From Kluyvera sp047971185 (GTDB taxonomy: Bacteria > Pseudomonadota > Gammaproteobacteria > Enterobacterales > Enterobacteriaceae), in NCBI RefSeq assembly GCF_047971185.1, contig NZ_JBKDZH010000051.1, positions 1 to 64,000 on the forward strand: DNA of 64,000 bases. The letters are read 5' to 3'. Both the position numbers and the translations under genes were made by a program. This document shows, piece after piece, positions 7,567 through 16,445 of the stretch. Under the pieces are notes generated by a model. The model was given only the letters and a program-made list of their open reading frames with translations. It did not search any database and was not told the DNA's origin. Position 1 is the stretch's first letter, and the number at the start of each line of letters is the position of its first letter.

Positions 7567-9753
7567 ATGGCGTCTTATACTGATCCACTTGAGCAAGCAA
7601 ATACCTCTCCTGATGACTCCATCAGACTCGACCCACGTCAAAACCATGATGATCCCCTGCTCGACTCGCTGATGATCGTGTGCCAGCTGCACAATATCAT
7701 CACCAGCCGCAACGTCTTAACCGCCGGGCTACCGCTGAATGAACACCGCCTGACCCTCAGCGCCTTTCCGCGCGCCGCGCAGCGTGCGGGGTTAAAAGCG
7801 CGCGTATTACAGCGGCCGCTGGAAAAAATCACCGCCCTCTCGCTGCCCGCCATTGTGCTGCTTAAAAACGAGCAGGCCGCGGTGCTGATCGGCTGGGATG
7901 ACCAGCAGCGCGCGCGTCTGCTGTCGACGGAAACGGAAGGCGGCGAAATCGTGCTCGAGCGCGAAACGCTGGCGGAAAACTACAGCGGGAAAACCATTTT
8001 TATCCAGCGCGGGCACGAATTTGATAGCCAGCCGACGGCCATTATCCCGCGCACGAAGTCCTGGTTCAAAGACACGTTAAAACTGTCGAAATTCCTCTAT
8101 CTTGACTCTATCGTCGCCAGTTTTATCATCAACGTGATCGCTATCGCCACGCCGCTGTTCGTGATGAACGTTTACGACCGCGTGGTGCCCAACCAGGCGA
8201 CCGCCACCCTGTGGGTGCTGGCGATCGGTATTTCGATTGCCTTTATCTTTGACCTGATACTGAAAGTATTACGCGGTATCTGCCTCGATTTAGCGGGGAA
8301 AAAGACCGATCTTATCGTCTCGGCGGCGCTTTTCGAGCGCCTGCTCGGCATGAGGATGAAAGCGCGCCCGTTACGCGTCGGCAGCTTTACGCAGCACTTT
8401 CAGGAATACCAGTCGGTACGTGATTTTCTCTCATCGCTCACCCTGACGGCGCTGATCGACCTGCCGTTTACCTTATTGATTTTGCTGGTTATCGGTATCA
8501 TCGGCGGCCCGCTGGCCTTCGTTCCGCTGCTCTGTTACCCGCTGGCGCTGCTCGTCAACTGGATGATTCAGCGCCCGCTGCAGGCGCAGGTGCAGAAAAC
8601 CTATCGCCTCTCCACGGAACGTCAGGCCATGCTGGTTGAGACCATTACCGGGCTGGACGCCATCAAGGTCAACAACGCGCAAAGCGAGCGTCAGTACCAG
8701 TGGGAACAGATTATCGGCCAGCTCAGCAAGCTTGAGCTGCGGGTCAAATCGCTGTCCTACGTCGCGGTGAACTTCACCGCCTGGATTCAACAAATCGCGG
8801 GCGTGGTGATGATTGTCGTCGGGGTTTACAGCATTATTGCCGGTAGCCTCAGTATGGGCGGCCTGATCGCCTGTTACCTGCTGAACCGTCGCGCGATGAT
8901 GCCGATTGGCCAGCTCTGCAGCCTGATCACCCGCTACCAGCGCGCGAAAATGACCAAGGCCACCATCGACAACATGATGGACCTTGAGCAGGAAGTGCAG
9001 GACGACGAAGTGCCGCTGAAGCGCGAAACGCTCTCCGGAGCCATCGAATTCCGCGACGTTAGCTTCCGCTATCCGCATAACCAGTTCCTGTCGCTCAACG
9101 GTATTTCGCTGAAAATTGAGCCGGGCGAGAAGGTCGGGATTATCGGCCGCAGCGGCTCCGGCAAAAGCTCGCTGGCCAAGCTGCTGGTCGGTTTCTACCA
9201 GCCCGACGGCGGCACTATCCTGATTGACGGTATCGACGCCCGCCAGCTCGACGTCAACGACGTGCGCCACAACATCGGCTACGCGCCGCAGGATATCCAT
9301 CTGTTCAGCGGCACGCTGCGCGACAACCTGTTAAGCGGCGCCAGCTACGTGGACGAAGAAACAATGCTGCGCGCGGCCACCTTAGCCGGCGTGCACGAGT
9401 TTGCGCGCCGTCACCCGTCCGGCTACAACATGCAGGTCGGTGAACGCGGGATGAACCTCTCCGGCGGCCAACGACAGGCCGTCGCGCTGGCTCGTGCGCT
9501 GCTGCTCGACCCGCCGGTGCTGCTGATGGATGAGCCAACCAGTTCGATGGATAACACCAGCGAAGACCTGATTAAGAAGGCGCTGACGCCAATGGTGCGC
9601 AACAAAACGCTGTTGCTGGTGACCCACCGCGCCTCGTTGCTGACGCTGGTCGATCGTCTGATTATCCTCGACAACGGCAAAATCATCGCCGATGGTCCGA
9701 AAGAAAGCGTGATGAACGCACTGAAGAAAGGACAAATTCATGCGCAACGCTAA
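7567..9753 (+). CDS. Type I secretion ABC exporter, LapB/HlyB-like
   Basis: Inner-membrane ATP-driven exporter, 728 residues. An N-terminal C39-peptidase-like domain spans about residues 28-145. Judging by alignment of the DPLLDSL text, Ser34 sits where the catalytic Cys would be, so it is probably non-proteolytic and only recruits substrate. Six membrane segments follow (about 170-450). The ATPase has Walker A GRSGSGKS (527-534), signature LSGGQRQ (631-637), Walker B LLLMDEPTS with Asp655/Glu656, and an H-loop in VTHRAS. The ATG follows a short leader after the outer membrane factor gene, and the 3' end overlaps the adaptor gene by 14 bases, so the two are co-translated. Likely substrates are the two upstream Ser-Asp proteins. 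Confidence 0.92.
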   Translation: MASYTDPLEQANTSPDDSIRLDPRQNHDDPLLDSLMIVCQLHNIITSRNVLTAGLPLNEHRLTLSAFPRAAQRAGLKARVLQRPLEKITALSLPAIVLLKNEQAAVLIGWDDQQRARLLSTETEGGEIVLERETLAENYSGKTIFIQRGHEFDSQPTAIIPRTKSWFKDTLKLSKFLYLDSIVASFIINVIAIATPLFVMNVYDRVVPNQATATLWVLAIGISIAFIFDLILKVLRGICLDLAGKKTDLIVSAALFERLLGMRMKARPLRVGSFTQHFQEYQSVRDFLSSLTLTALIDLPFTLLILLVIGIIGGPLAFVPLLCYPLALLVNWMIQRPLQAQVQKTYRLSTERQAMLVETITGLDAIKVNNAQSERQYQWEQIIGQLSKLELRVKSLSYVAVNFTAWIQQIAGVVMIVVGVYSIIAGSLSMGGLIACYLLNRRAMMPIGQLCSLITRYQRAKMTKATIDNMMDLEQEVQDDEVPLKRETLSGAIEFRDVSFRYPHNQFLSLNGISLKIEPGEKVGIIGRSGSGKSSLAKLLVGFYQPDGGTILIDGIDARQLDVNDVRHNIGYAPQDIHLFSGTLRDNLLSGASYVDEETMLRAATLAGVHEFARRHPSGYNMQVGERGMNLSGGQRQAVALARALLLDPPVLLMDEPTSSMDNTSEDLIKKALTPMVRNKTLLLVTHRASLLTLVDRLIILDNGKIIADGPKESVMNALKKGQIHAQR

Positions 9754-11104
9754 CCGACTTACCCGCCTGATGAAATGGCTGTTTGGCGACAAAAATGCCT
9801 CTACGCTCACCGCTAACGAGGTGAATAAGGCGCTTATCGATGACTCCCCGCGGGTGGTGCGTATCACCCTGTGGGCCATTCTCGGCTTCTTTATCATCAT
9901 GATTACCTGGGCATCGCTGGCCGACATTGATGAAGTCACGCGCGGCGATGGTAAAGCGATCCCGTCCTCACGCCTGCAAAAAATCCAGAACCTGGAGGGC
10001 GGGATTGTGGCTGAGGTGTTCGTGCACGAAGGTGAAGTGGTCAAAGCCGGCGCACCGCTGCTGCGCCTGGACGACACCCGCTTTCGCTCTAACGCCGGTG
10101 AGTCTGAGGCCGACCGTTTGGCGCTGGAGGCCCGCATTCAGCGCCTGACCGCGCAGCTGGACGATAAAGAGACCCTGACCCTGTCGCCGGATATCCTCGA
10201 GAAATCGCCGGATATCGCCAACGGCGAAATGGAGCTGTTCGCCAGCGTCAACAAGCGTATCCAGAGCGAACTGTCCGGCTTAAACGAACAGCTGGTGCAG
10301 AAGAAGCAGGAGCTGCTGGACTATCAGGCCAAAGGCTCGCAGTACCGCCGCAGCCTGAGCCTGTTGCAGCAGGAGATCAGCATGTCTGAGCCACTGGTCG
10401 CCAAAGGGGCGATTTCTAAGGTCGAGGTGCTGCGTCTGCGTCGTTCTGAGGTGGAAACCCGCGGGCAGCTTGAGTCCGTAACCCTGGCCGTGCCGCGCGC
10501 CGAGGCGGCGATTAAAGAGATTGAGAGCAAAATCAATGAAACGCGTGGCCGCTACCGCAGCGAAGCGCTGTCGCAGCTCAATGAAGCGCGAACCGATCTC
10601 AGCAAAATCGAAGCCTCCGGCAAAGCGATTGAAGACCGGGTGAACCGTACCCTCGTCACCTCGCCGGTGCGCGGTATCGTGCAGCAGCTGATGGTCAACA
10701 CCATCGGCGGCGTTATTCAGCCGGGTAATGACCTGGTCGAAATCGTTCCACTGGATGATACGCTGCTGGTCGAGGCGAAAATCCGCCCGCAGGACATCGC
10801 GTTCCTGCGTCCGGGTCAGGAAGCTATCGTCAAATTCACCGCCTATGACTACACCATCTACGGCGGCCTGAAGGCGAAGCTGGAGCAAATCAGCCCGGAT
10901 ACGGTGACGGATAAAGAGGGGAAAAGCTTCTACGTCATTCGCCTGCGTACCGAGAAAAACCACCTGGGCAGCGACGAGAAGCCGCTGATTATTATCCCTG
11001 GGATGGTGGCGTCGGTAGATATTATTACCGGTAAGAAAACGGTTCTCTCCTATCTGCTGAAGCCGATTCTGCGGGCCAAAGCGGAAGCGTTCCGCGAACG
11101 GTAA
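9740..11104 (+). CDS. T1SS membrane fusion protein, HlyD/LapC family
   Basis: Periplasmic adaptor linking the ABC exporter to the outer membrane channel, 454 residues. It has a short cytoplasmic N-terminus, one membrane segment at about 42-60 (VVRITLWAILGFFIIMITWASL), a lipoyl half-motif (IQNLEGGIVAEVFVHEGEVVKAG), a long coiled coil (about 130-300), the second half-motif (SPVRGIVQQLMVNTIGGVI) and a C-terminal beta-barrel domain (DTLLVEAKIRPQDIAFLRPGQEA). The start ATG lies inside the end of the exporter gene. The length fits the HlyD/LapC family. No LapD or LapG gene follows. Confidence 0.92.
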   Translation: MRNANRLTRLMKWLFGDKNASTLTANEVNKALIDDSPRVVRITLWAILGFFIIMITWASLADIDEVTRGDGKAIPSSRLQKIQNLEGGIVAEVFVHEGEVVKAGAPLLRLDDTRFRSNAGESEADRLALEARIQRLTAQLDDKETLTLSPDILEKSPDIANGEMELFASVNKRIQSELSGLNEQLVQKKQELLDYQAKGSQYRRSLSLLQQEISMSEPLVAKGAISKVEVLRLRRSEVETRGQLESVTLAVPRAEAAIKEIESKINETRGRYRSEALSQLNEARTDLSKIEASGKAIEDRVNRTLVTSPVRGIVQQLMVNTIGGVIQPGNDLVEIVPLDDTLLVEAKIRPQDIAFLRPGQEAIVKFTAYDYTIYGGLKAKLEQISPDTVTDKEGKSFYVIRLRTEKNHLGSDEKPLIIIPGMVASVDIITGKKTVLSYLLKPILRAKAEAFRER

Positions 11105-11110
11105 GCATCA

Positions 11111-11150
11111 AAAAACCCCGGCGGCTTAACGGGCCGACCGGGGTTGTTTG
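11111..11150 (+). terminator. Terminator of the T1SS operon
   Basis: Stem AACCCCGG / CCGGGGTT around a GC-rich loop, flanked by A and T runs. It lies 10-40 bases after the adaptor gene and before convergent proP, so it may work in both directions. A REP-like fragment (CGGCGTCGCTGCGCTCGGCC) follows at about 11163-11185. Confidence 0.85.
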
Positions 11151-11190
11151 ATCTGTTTCCCGGCGTCGCTGCGCTCGGCCGGGCTACGTT

Positions 11191-12693
11191 TTACTCGTTA
11201 ATCTTCGGATGCTGCATCACCAGCTGCGAGCGTTTCTCCTGCAGCTCGGCAATCTCCGCGTCAATATCTTCAATCTTGTGCTCAATATGGTCGTGATGCT
11301 CCTGAAGAATTTCACGCGCTTCCTCGATATCCGAGGCCGCAGGTGTCGCGCCTTTCAGCGGACGGTTGGCGGTCTCTTTCATCGTCACGCCGGTAATCAG
11401 ACCAATCACCGCAATCACCATCAGATAGTAAGCCGGCATCATCAGGTTCTGCGTTGACTCAACCAGCCAGGCCGCCAGCGTCGGCGTCAGACCGGCCACC
11501 AGCACCGAGATGTTAAAGGCGCTGGCCAGCGCGCTATAGCGGATGTGGGTCGGGAACATCGCCGGCAGCGACGAAGCCATCACCCCGGTGAAACAGTTGA
11601 GGATCACCGCCAGCAGCAGCAGGCCGGAGAAAATCAGCCCGATCGAGTTGCTGTTAATCAGGATAAATGCCGGAATCGAGAACACCAGCAGCGCGACGCT
11701 GCCCACTACCACGAACGGGCGACGGCCGAAGCGGTCGCTCAGCAGCCCCATCACCGGCTGCACGAAAAGCATCCCGATCATAATGGCGATAATAATCAGC
11801 ACGCCGTGGTCTTCCGAGTAGTGCAGGTTATGCGACAGGTAGCTCGGCATGTAGGTCAGCAGCATGTAGTAGGTGACGTTGGTCGAGATAACCAGGCCGA
11901 TACAGGCCAGCAGGCTACGCCAGTGCTTGGTGGCGATCTCTTTAAACGATACTTTCGGGCCGTCCTGCAGGCCCTGACGATCGCCCTGCTCGAGCTTATC
12001 CACGTGCTGCTGGAACGCCGGCGTCTCTTCCAGCGCATGACGCAGGTAAAGACCGATAACCCCTAGCGGCAGCGCGACGAAGAACGGAATACGCCAGCCC
12101 CATTCGAGGAAGTTGGCCTCACCGACCGCCGTAGAGAGCAGAACCACCAGCCCTGCGCCCATCACAAACCCGGCGATAGAACCGAAGTCCAGCCAGCTGC
12201 CCATAAAGCCGCGCTTACGGTCCGGTGAATATTCGGCAACGAAGATCGACGCCCCGGTATATTCGCCGCCGACCGAGAAGCCCTGCGCCATTTTACACAG
12301 CAGCAGCAGCACAGGCGCCCAGATACCAATGGACTCATACGACGGAATAAGCCCGATACAGAATGTACTGAGCGACATAATGATAATGGTGATGGAGAGA
12401 ATCTTCTGGCGGCCGTATTTATCCCCCAGCATCCCGAAGAACAGCCCGCCCAGCGGACGAATCAGGAAGGGAACGGAGAAGGTCCCCAGTGCGGCAATCA
12501 TCTGTACGCTTGGGTCTGCGTCCGGGAAGAAGACTTTACCCAGCGCGTAGGCCACGAATCCATAAACCCCGAAATCGAACCACTCCATCGCGTTACCCAA
12601 CGAAGCGGCGGTAATTGCTTTGCGTAGTTTGGCATCATCGATAATGGTGACGTCACGAAGCGTGATCGGTTTTACTTTTTTCCTTCTAAGCAT
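11191..12693 (-). CDS. proP: Proline/glycine betaine:H+ symporter ProP
   Basis: Osmosensing major facilitator transporter of the inner membrane that imports compatible solutes such as proline and betaine. Its 500 residues equal the E. coli length and the sequence is very close throughout (LRDVTIIDDAKLRKAITAAS at the start; twelve membrane segments; GGEYTGASIFVAEYSP and DRFGRRPF loop motifs). The cytoplasmic tail from about residue 453 (EAREILQEHHDHIEHKIEDI...) has the heptad pattern of the antiparallel coiled coil known to tune osmotic activation. A CRP-like site upstream matches the P1 promoter arrangement known from E. coli. It is convergent with the T1SS operon. Confidence 0.97.
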   Translation of the reverse strand: MLRRKKVKPITLRDVTIIDDAKLRKAITAASLGNAMEWFDFGVYGFVAYALGKVFFPDADPSVQMIAALGTFSVPFLIRPLGGLFFGMLGDKYGRQKILSITIIIMSLSTFCIGLIPSYESIGIWAPVLLLLCKMAQGFSVGGEYTGASIFVAEYSPDRKRGFMGSWLDFGSIAGFVMGAGLVVLLSTAVGEANFLEWGWRIPFFVALPLGVIGLYLRHALEETPAFQQHVDKLEQGDRQGLQDGPKVSFKEIATKHWRSLLACIGLVISTNVTYYMLLTYMPSYLSHNLHYSEDHGVLIIIAIMIGMLFVQPVMGLLSDRFGRRPFVVVGSVALLVFSIPAFILINSNSIGLIFSGLLLLAVILNCFTGVMASSLPAMFPTHIRYSALASAFNISVLVAGLTPTLAAWLVESTQNLMMPAYYLMVIAVIGLITGVTMKETANRPLKGATPAASDIEEAREILQEHHDHIEHKIEDIDAEIAELQEKRSQLVMQHPKINE

Positions 12694-12948
12694 GGTTTTC
12701 CTCGTTCAATTTCGCCTTGAACGCACACCCCGTGGCGGCAAACGGCAAGGCGTTTGCGAAGGTGCGTAAAGGGAACCGTGGCAATTCTGGTTCCGTTTAT
12801 CCAAGCGTAGCAGGTTTGCATGTCGGCGGTGGAGTATGTTCTCCGGACAATCAAACCTGTTGAGCCTGATGGCGAGTCTGTTAAAAAGGCGCCTCTCGAA
12901 AAAATCCCACAGAGGGGCAATCCTATTTACCCTAACAGCGATTAATAT

Positions 12949-12964
12949 TGTGATCAACTTAACA
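12949..12964 (-). promoter_or_regulatory. CRP-like site for proP P1
   Basis: On the minus strand it reads TGTTAAGTTGATCACA, matching TGTGA-N6-TCACA in nine of ten positions. From memory it closely resembles the CRP site overlapping the E. coli proP P1 promoter. It lies about 255 bases upstream of the proP start. Confidence 0.6.
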
Positions 12965-13170
12965 AAAGCATGACACCGACTACGCTGGCGAAATATTTCC
13001 CTCACATTTGACCGACCATCGCGGTTTGACCAGCCGAAAAATCGCGCAAATCGCCCCCCTTTTTTCCTCATCTAAGATAAAACTTATTTCAAAATATTTC
13101 ACAATGTTTTCACAGCATTTCTCAATCTCATCAGAACGCTGATTCCATTTATGAAATATGTGATCCACAT

Positions 13171-13192
13171 AACTAAAACACTGTTTTATTTT
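13171..13192 (+). promoter_or_regulatory. Probable KdgR operator of kdgT
   Basis: TAAAACACTGTTTTA is a near-perfect palindrome with flanking A/T, close to the KdgR consensus (AATRAAAYRNYGTTTYATT). It sits about 185 bases before kdgT, whose substrate is the KdgR pathway ligand. Confidence 0.55.
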
Positions 13193-13375
13193 GATTGAAT
13201 CAGCATTCCAGCAAATGCATTATAGCGTCCGAAACAACGTTAAACATGCCAGAAAATTCCTACGCATGGGTAGGCTACTGGGATGTAAACACCAGACGAT
13301 AGCAATATAAACAACTGAAATTATTATACTTAATCTCTTCTGACGTCAGCCGACGGCACGAAGCGAGGATGCCAC

Positions 13376-14374
13376 ATGAAAATTAAAGCAACAATGGAAC
13401 GAATCCCTGGTGGGATGATGCTGATCCCGTTACTGTTAGGCGCGGTATTAAATACCTTTGCACCTGACACCGGTGAATATTTCGGATCTTTCACTAAAGG
13501 TATGATCGGCGGAACGGTGCCTATTCTGGCCGTCTGGTTCTTCTGTATTGGGGCATCCATTGATTTGCGCGCCACCGGCACGGTATTACGTAAATCCGGT
13601 ACGCTGGTGCTGACCAAAATCGGCGTGGCGTGGGTCGTGGCGATGATTGCCGCGATGTTTATTCCTGAGGGCGGTATTCAGACCGGTTTCTTCGCCGGGC
13701 TTTCCGTGCTGGCGATCGTTTCCGCGATGGATATGACCAACGGCGGCCTGTACGCCAGCCTGATGAACCAGTACGGCACCAAAGAAGAGTCCGGCGCATT
13801 CGTACTGATGTCTCTGGAATCCGGCCCGCTGATGACCATGGTGATCCTCGGTTCCGCAGGTCTCGCTTCCTTCGAGCCACACCACTTTATCGGTGCGGTG
13901 CTGCCGTTCCTGATCGGCTTTACGCTGGGCAACCTGGACCACGATCTGCGTTCTTTCTTCAGCAAAGCCACGCCGGTACTGATTCCGTTCTTCGGCTTCG
14001 CGCTGGGTAACACCATCAACCTGAGCGTGATTATGGACACCGGCCTGCTGGGCATTCTGCTGGGTGTTGCCGTTATCGTTATCACCGGTATTCCGCTGAT
14101 TATTGCTGACCGCGTGATCGGGGGTGGTAATGGTACCGCAGGCGTCGCCGCCTCTTCCGCAGCAGGTGCTGCCGTGGCGAACCCGGTGATCATTGCGCAG
14201 ATTAACCCATCGTTCGCCCCGGTGGCCGCTTCCGCCACGGCGCTGGTTGCCGCAAGCGTGATTGTCACCGCGATTCTGGTGCCGATTATTACCGCGCTGT
14301 ATGCGAAACGTTACGGCGCACCAAAACCGGAAGGCGCCGAAAAGCAGGTGATACCGGAGTCCGCGCACCACTAA
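13376..14374 (+). CDS. kdgT: 2-keto-3-deoxygluconate:H+ symporter KdgT
   Basis: Inner-membrane permease that takes up 2-keto-3-deoxygluconate (KDG), an intermediate of pectin and uronate breakdown. The 332 residues are close to the E. coli length of about 327. The start MKIKATMERIPGGMMLIPLLLGAVLNTFAP and the segments SAMDMTNGGLYASLM and AASSAAGAAVANP are typical of the KdgT family, with about ten hydrophobic segments. The ATG has a GCGAGGA ribosome binding site. It is single, with its own probable KdgR operator. In E. coli kdgT is located elsewhere, so this neighbourhood is a rearrangement. Confidence 0.95.
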   Translation: MKIKATMERIPGGMMLIPLLLGAVLNTFAPDTGEYFGSFTKGMIGGTVPILAVWFFCIGASIDLRATGTVLRKSGTLVLTKIGVAWVVAMIAAMFIPEGGIQTGFFAGLSVLAIVSAMDMTNGGLYASLMNQYGTKEESGAFVLMSLESGPLMTMVILGSAGLASFEPHHFIGAVLPFLIGFTLGNLDHDLRSFFSKATPVLIPFFGFALGNTINLSVIMDTGLLGILLGVAVIVITGIPLIIADRVIGGGNGTAGVAASSAAGAAVANPVIIAQINPSFAPVAASATALVAASVIVTAILVPIITALYAKRYGAPKPEGAEKQVIPESAHH

Positions 14375-14381
14375 ATCGGTT

Positions 14382-14404
14382 CCCTCTCCCCGCCGGGGAG
14401 AGGG
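14382..14404 (+). repeat. CCCTCTCCCC palindromic element
   Basis: Perfect stem CCCTCTCCCC / GGGGAGAGGG with a 3-base loop just after kdgT. It belongs to the same intergenic palindrome family seen at 17465, 37497, 41366 and 54933 and may serve as the kdgT terminator. Confidence 0.7.
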
Positions 14405-14545
14405 ATAATTTCCCCGCCCTTCCCCATCCCGTCCGGGATAACACCGACAAATGCAGGGTTTTATTGTATAATCAGGGCTATTTTCGGCGATTTGCCGTTT
14501 TTTCAGGCCCTTGCCTTTCGCACTGCACTTTTGAGGAAACACTCC

Positions 14546-14881
14546 ATGTCATTACCCCACTGCCCACAATGCAACTCCGAATACACCTACGAAGACAACG
14601 GCATGTTCATCTGCCCGGAATGCGCACACGAGTGGAACGATGCTGAACCGGCACAAGACAGCGATGCGCTGATTGTTAAAGATGCCAACGGCAACCTGCT
14701 GGCCGACGGCGACAGCGTCACCGTCGTCAAAGACCTGAAGGTCAAAGGCAGCTCTTCGATGCTGAAAATCGGCACCAAAGTGAAAAACATCCGTCTGGTC
14801 GAAGGCGATCACAACATCGATTGCAAAATCGACGGCTTTGGCCCGATGAAGCTGAAATCTGAGTTTGTGAAAAAGAACTGA
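14546..14881 (+). CDS. yjdM: Zinc-ribbon protein YjdM (PhnA)
   Basis: Small soluble protein of 111 residues, as in E. coli. An N-terminal zinc ribbon (CPQC...CPEC, about residues 6-27) is followed by a compact beta domain (LLADGDSVTVVKDLKVKGSS). The start was chosen at ATG 14546, preceded by GAGG; the longer in-frame reading adds a tail not found in the family. Despite the old name PhnA it is not needed for the C-P lyase pathway, and its biochemical role is not established. Confidence 0.95.
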   Translation: MSLPHCPQCNSEYTYEDNGMFICPECAHEWNDAEPAQDSDALIVKDANGNLLADGDSVTVVKDLKVKGSSSMLKIGTKVKNIRLVEGDHNIDCKIDGFGPMKLKSEFVKKN

Positions 14882-14896
14882 TTGAGCCTGTAGCAT

Positions 14897-14980
14897 TGCC
14901 GGATGGCGATGCTACGTATCTTATCCGGCCTACCAATTGCACTGTCCCGTAGGCCGGATAAGCGAAGCGCCATCCGGCAC
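14897..14980. repeat. BIME: two inverted REP elements
   Basis: TTGCCGGATGGCG... to ...TTATCCGGCCTAC is followed by the inverted GTAGGCCGGATAAG...GCGCCATCCGGCA. This is the classical enterobacterial REP pair between yjdM and yjdN. Confidence 0.92.
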
Positions 14981-15055
14981 TCCCCCCGCCACGCTTAGCT
15001 CCCTGCACCGACACGCACTACACTTAACTGGCTACTCTTACCTGAGGTAACGATC

Positions 15056-15502
15056 ATGCCTTTAAGTCCCTATCTCGCCTTTTCCGGCAACTGCGCCGAT
15101 GCCATTGCCTACTACCAGCAGGCGCTGGGTGCGGAACTGCGCTATAAAATCACCTTTGGCGAAATGCCGCCGTCCGCGATGGACGACGAAGGCGGCTGCC
15201 CCTCCGGCCTGAAATTTCCCGACAGCGCTATCGCCCACGCCAACGTGCACATCGCCGGCAGCGACATCATGATGAGCGACGGCACCTCGCCGGATAACGC
15301 CCACTACGCGGGCTTTACGCTGGTGCTCGACACCCAGGACGTCAAAGAAGGCAAACGCTGGTTTGATAATCTCGCCGCCAACGGCAAAGTGGAAATGCCC
15401 TGGCAGGAGACCTTCTGGGCGCACGGTTTTGGCCGCGTGGTCGACCGGTACGGCGTGCCGTGGATGATTAACGTTGTCAAACCGCAGGAGCCCACGCTCT
15501 GA
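15056..15502 (+). CDS. yjdN: Glyoxalase/VOC-fold protein YjdN (PhnB)
   Basis: Soluble protein of 148 residues (E. coli 147) of the PhnB-like vicinal oxygen chelate superfamily: MPLSPYLAFSGNCADAIAYYQQALGAEL, two beta-alpha-beta modules, and the C-terminal WAHGFGRVVDRYGVPWMINV signature. Although named phnB it lies outside the phosphonate operon and has no proven phosphonate role. It has its own ribosome binding site (GAGG at about 15041) and lies 130 bases before phnC. Confidence 0.94.
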   Translation: MPLSPYLAFSGNCADAIAYYQQALGAELRYKITFGEMPPSAMDDEGGCPSGLKFPDSAIAHANVHIAGSDIMMSDGTSPDNAHYAGFTLVLDTQDVKEGKRWFDNLAANGKVEMPWQETFWAHGFGRVVDRYGVPWMINVVKPQEPTL

Positions 15503-15571
15503 CCCCACGGGAGGCCCGGCCTCCCGCTCTGTCATCGAATTCCCGTCAACTATTCATCCCTCAGTAACTAT

Positions 15572-15590
15572 CTCTTAACCCAAATGTCAC
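15572..15590 (+). promoter_or_regulatory. Candidate Pho box of the phn operon
   Basis: The stretch TTAACCCAAATGTCACA closely resembles the region I recall upstream of E. coli phnC, where PhoB binds. Only the TGTCAC half is strong against the formal consensus. It is 45-60 bases before the phnC start. Confidence 0.45.
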
Positions 15591-15633
15591 ACAAGTTCGC
15601 CACGATGGGGCCACCTTTTTTGAGGGGTCCAAC

Positions 15634-16422
15634 ATGCAAACAATTATTCGCGTTGAAAAGCTGAACAAAACGTTCAACCAGCATCAGGTGCTGCACGCCG
15701 TTGACCTGAACGTCCACGCCGGTGAGATGGTGGCTCTGCTTGGCCCGTCCGGTTCTGGCAAATCCACCCTTTTACGTCATCTGAGCGGCCTGATCGTCGG
15801 CGATAAAACGCCGGAGTGCCGCATTGAGCTGCTGGGCAAAACCGTACAGCAGGCGGGCCGACTGGCGCGCGACATCCGCCAAAGCCGCGCCCACACCGGC
15901 TACATCTTTCAGCAGTTCAACCTCGTTAACCGCCTGAGCGTACTGGAGAACGTGCTGATCGGCGCGCTCGGCAGCACGCCGTTCTGGCGCACCTGTTTTA
16001 GCTGGTTCACCCGCGAACAAAAACAGCGCGCCTTGCAGGCGCTCACCCGCGTCGGCATGGCGCACATGGCCCACCAGCGCGTGTCTACTCTCTCCGGCGG
16101 CCAGCAGCAGCGCGTCGCCATTGCCCGCGCGCTGATGCAGCAGGCAAAAGTCATTCTTGCCGACGAGCCTATCGCCTCGCTGGACCCGGAATCGGCGCGC
16201 ATCGTGATGGACACGCTGCGCGACATTAACCAGACCGACGGCATCACCGTGGTGGTGACGCTGCACCAGGTCGACTATGCGCTGCGCTACTGCGAACGCA
16301 TCATCGCGCTACGTCAGGGACACGTGTTCTACGACGGCAGCAGCCAGCAGTTTGATAACGAACGTTTTGACCATCTCTACCGCAGCATCAATCGCGTCGA
16401 AGAGAACGCGCAGGCTGCTTAA
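15634..16422 (+). CDS. phnC: Phosphonate ABC transporter ATPase PhnC
   Basis: Cytoplasmic ATPase of the PhnCDE phosphonate importer, 262 residues. Walker A GPSGSGKST (about 38-46), Q-loop YIFQQFN, signature LSGGQQQR, Walker B VILADEPIASLDP and the H-loop in VVVTLHQVDYAL are all intact. It is the first gene of the phn operon and has a GAGGGG ribosome binding site. PhnD follows after about 20 bases. Expression is expected to be PhoB-dependent. Confidence 0.96.
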   Translation: MQTIIRVEKLNKTFNQHQVLHAVDLNVHAGEMVALLGPSGSGKSTLLRHLSGLIVGDKTPECRIELLGKTVQQAGRLARDIRQSRAHTGYIFQQFNLVNRLSVLENVLIGALGSTPFWRTCFSWFTREQKQRALQALTRVGMAHMAHQRVSTLSGGQQQRVAIARALMQQAKVILADEPIASLDPESARIVMDTLRDINQTDGITVVVTLHQVDYALRYCERIIALRQGHVFYDGSSQQFDNERFDHLYRSINRVEENAQAA

Positions 16423-16445
16423 CGTCCCCACGATGAGGAATGGAA

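Larger units (their letters stand above)
12694..13375. promoter_or_regulatory. proP-kdgT divergent intergenic region
   Basis: About 680 bases between divergent genes with no credible ORF. It becomes AT-rich beyond about 12900. It holds a CRP-like site for proP at 12949-12964 and a KdgR-like palindrome at 13171-13192. An ATGTGATCCACAT motif at 13157-13169 resembles a CRP half-site next to that palindrome. The kdgT ribosome binding site GCGAGGA ends about 6 bases before its ATG. Confidence 0.6.
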
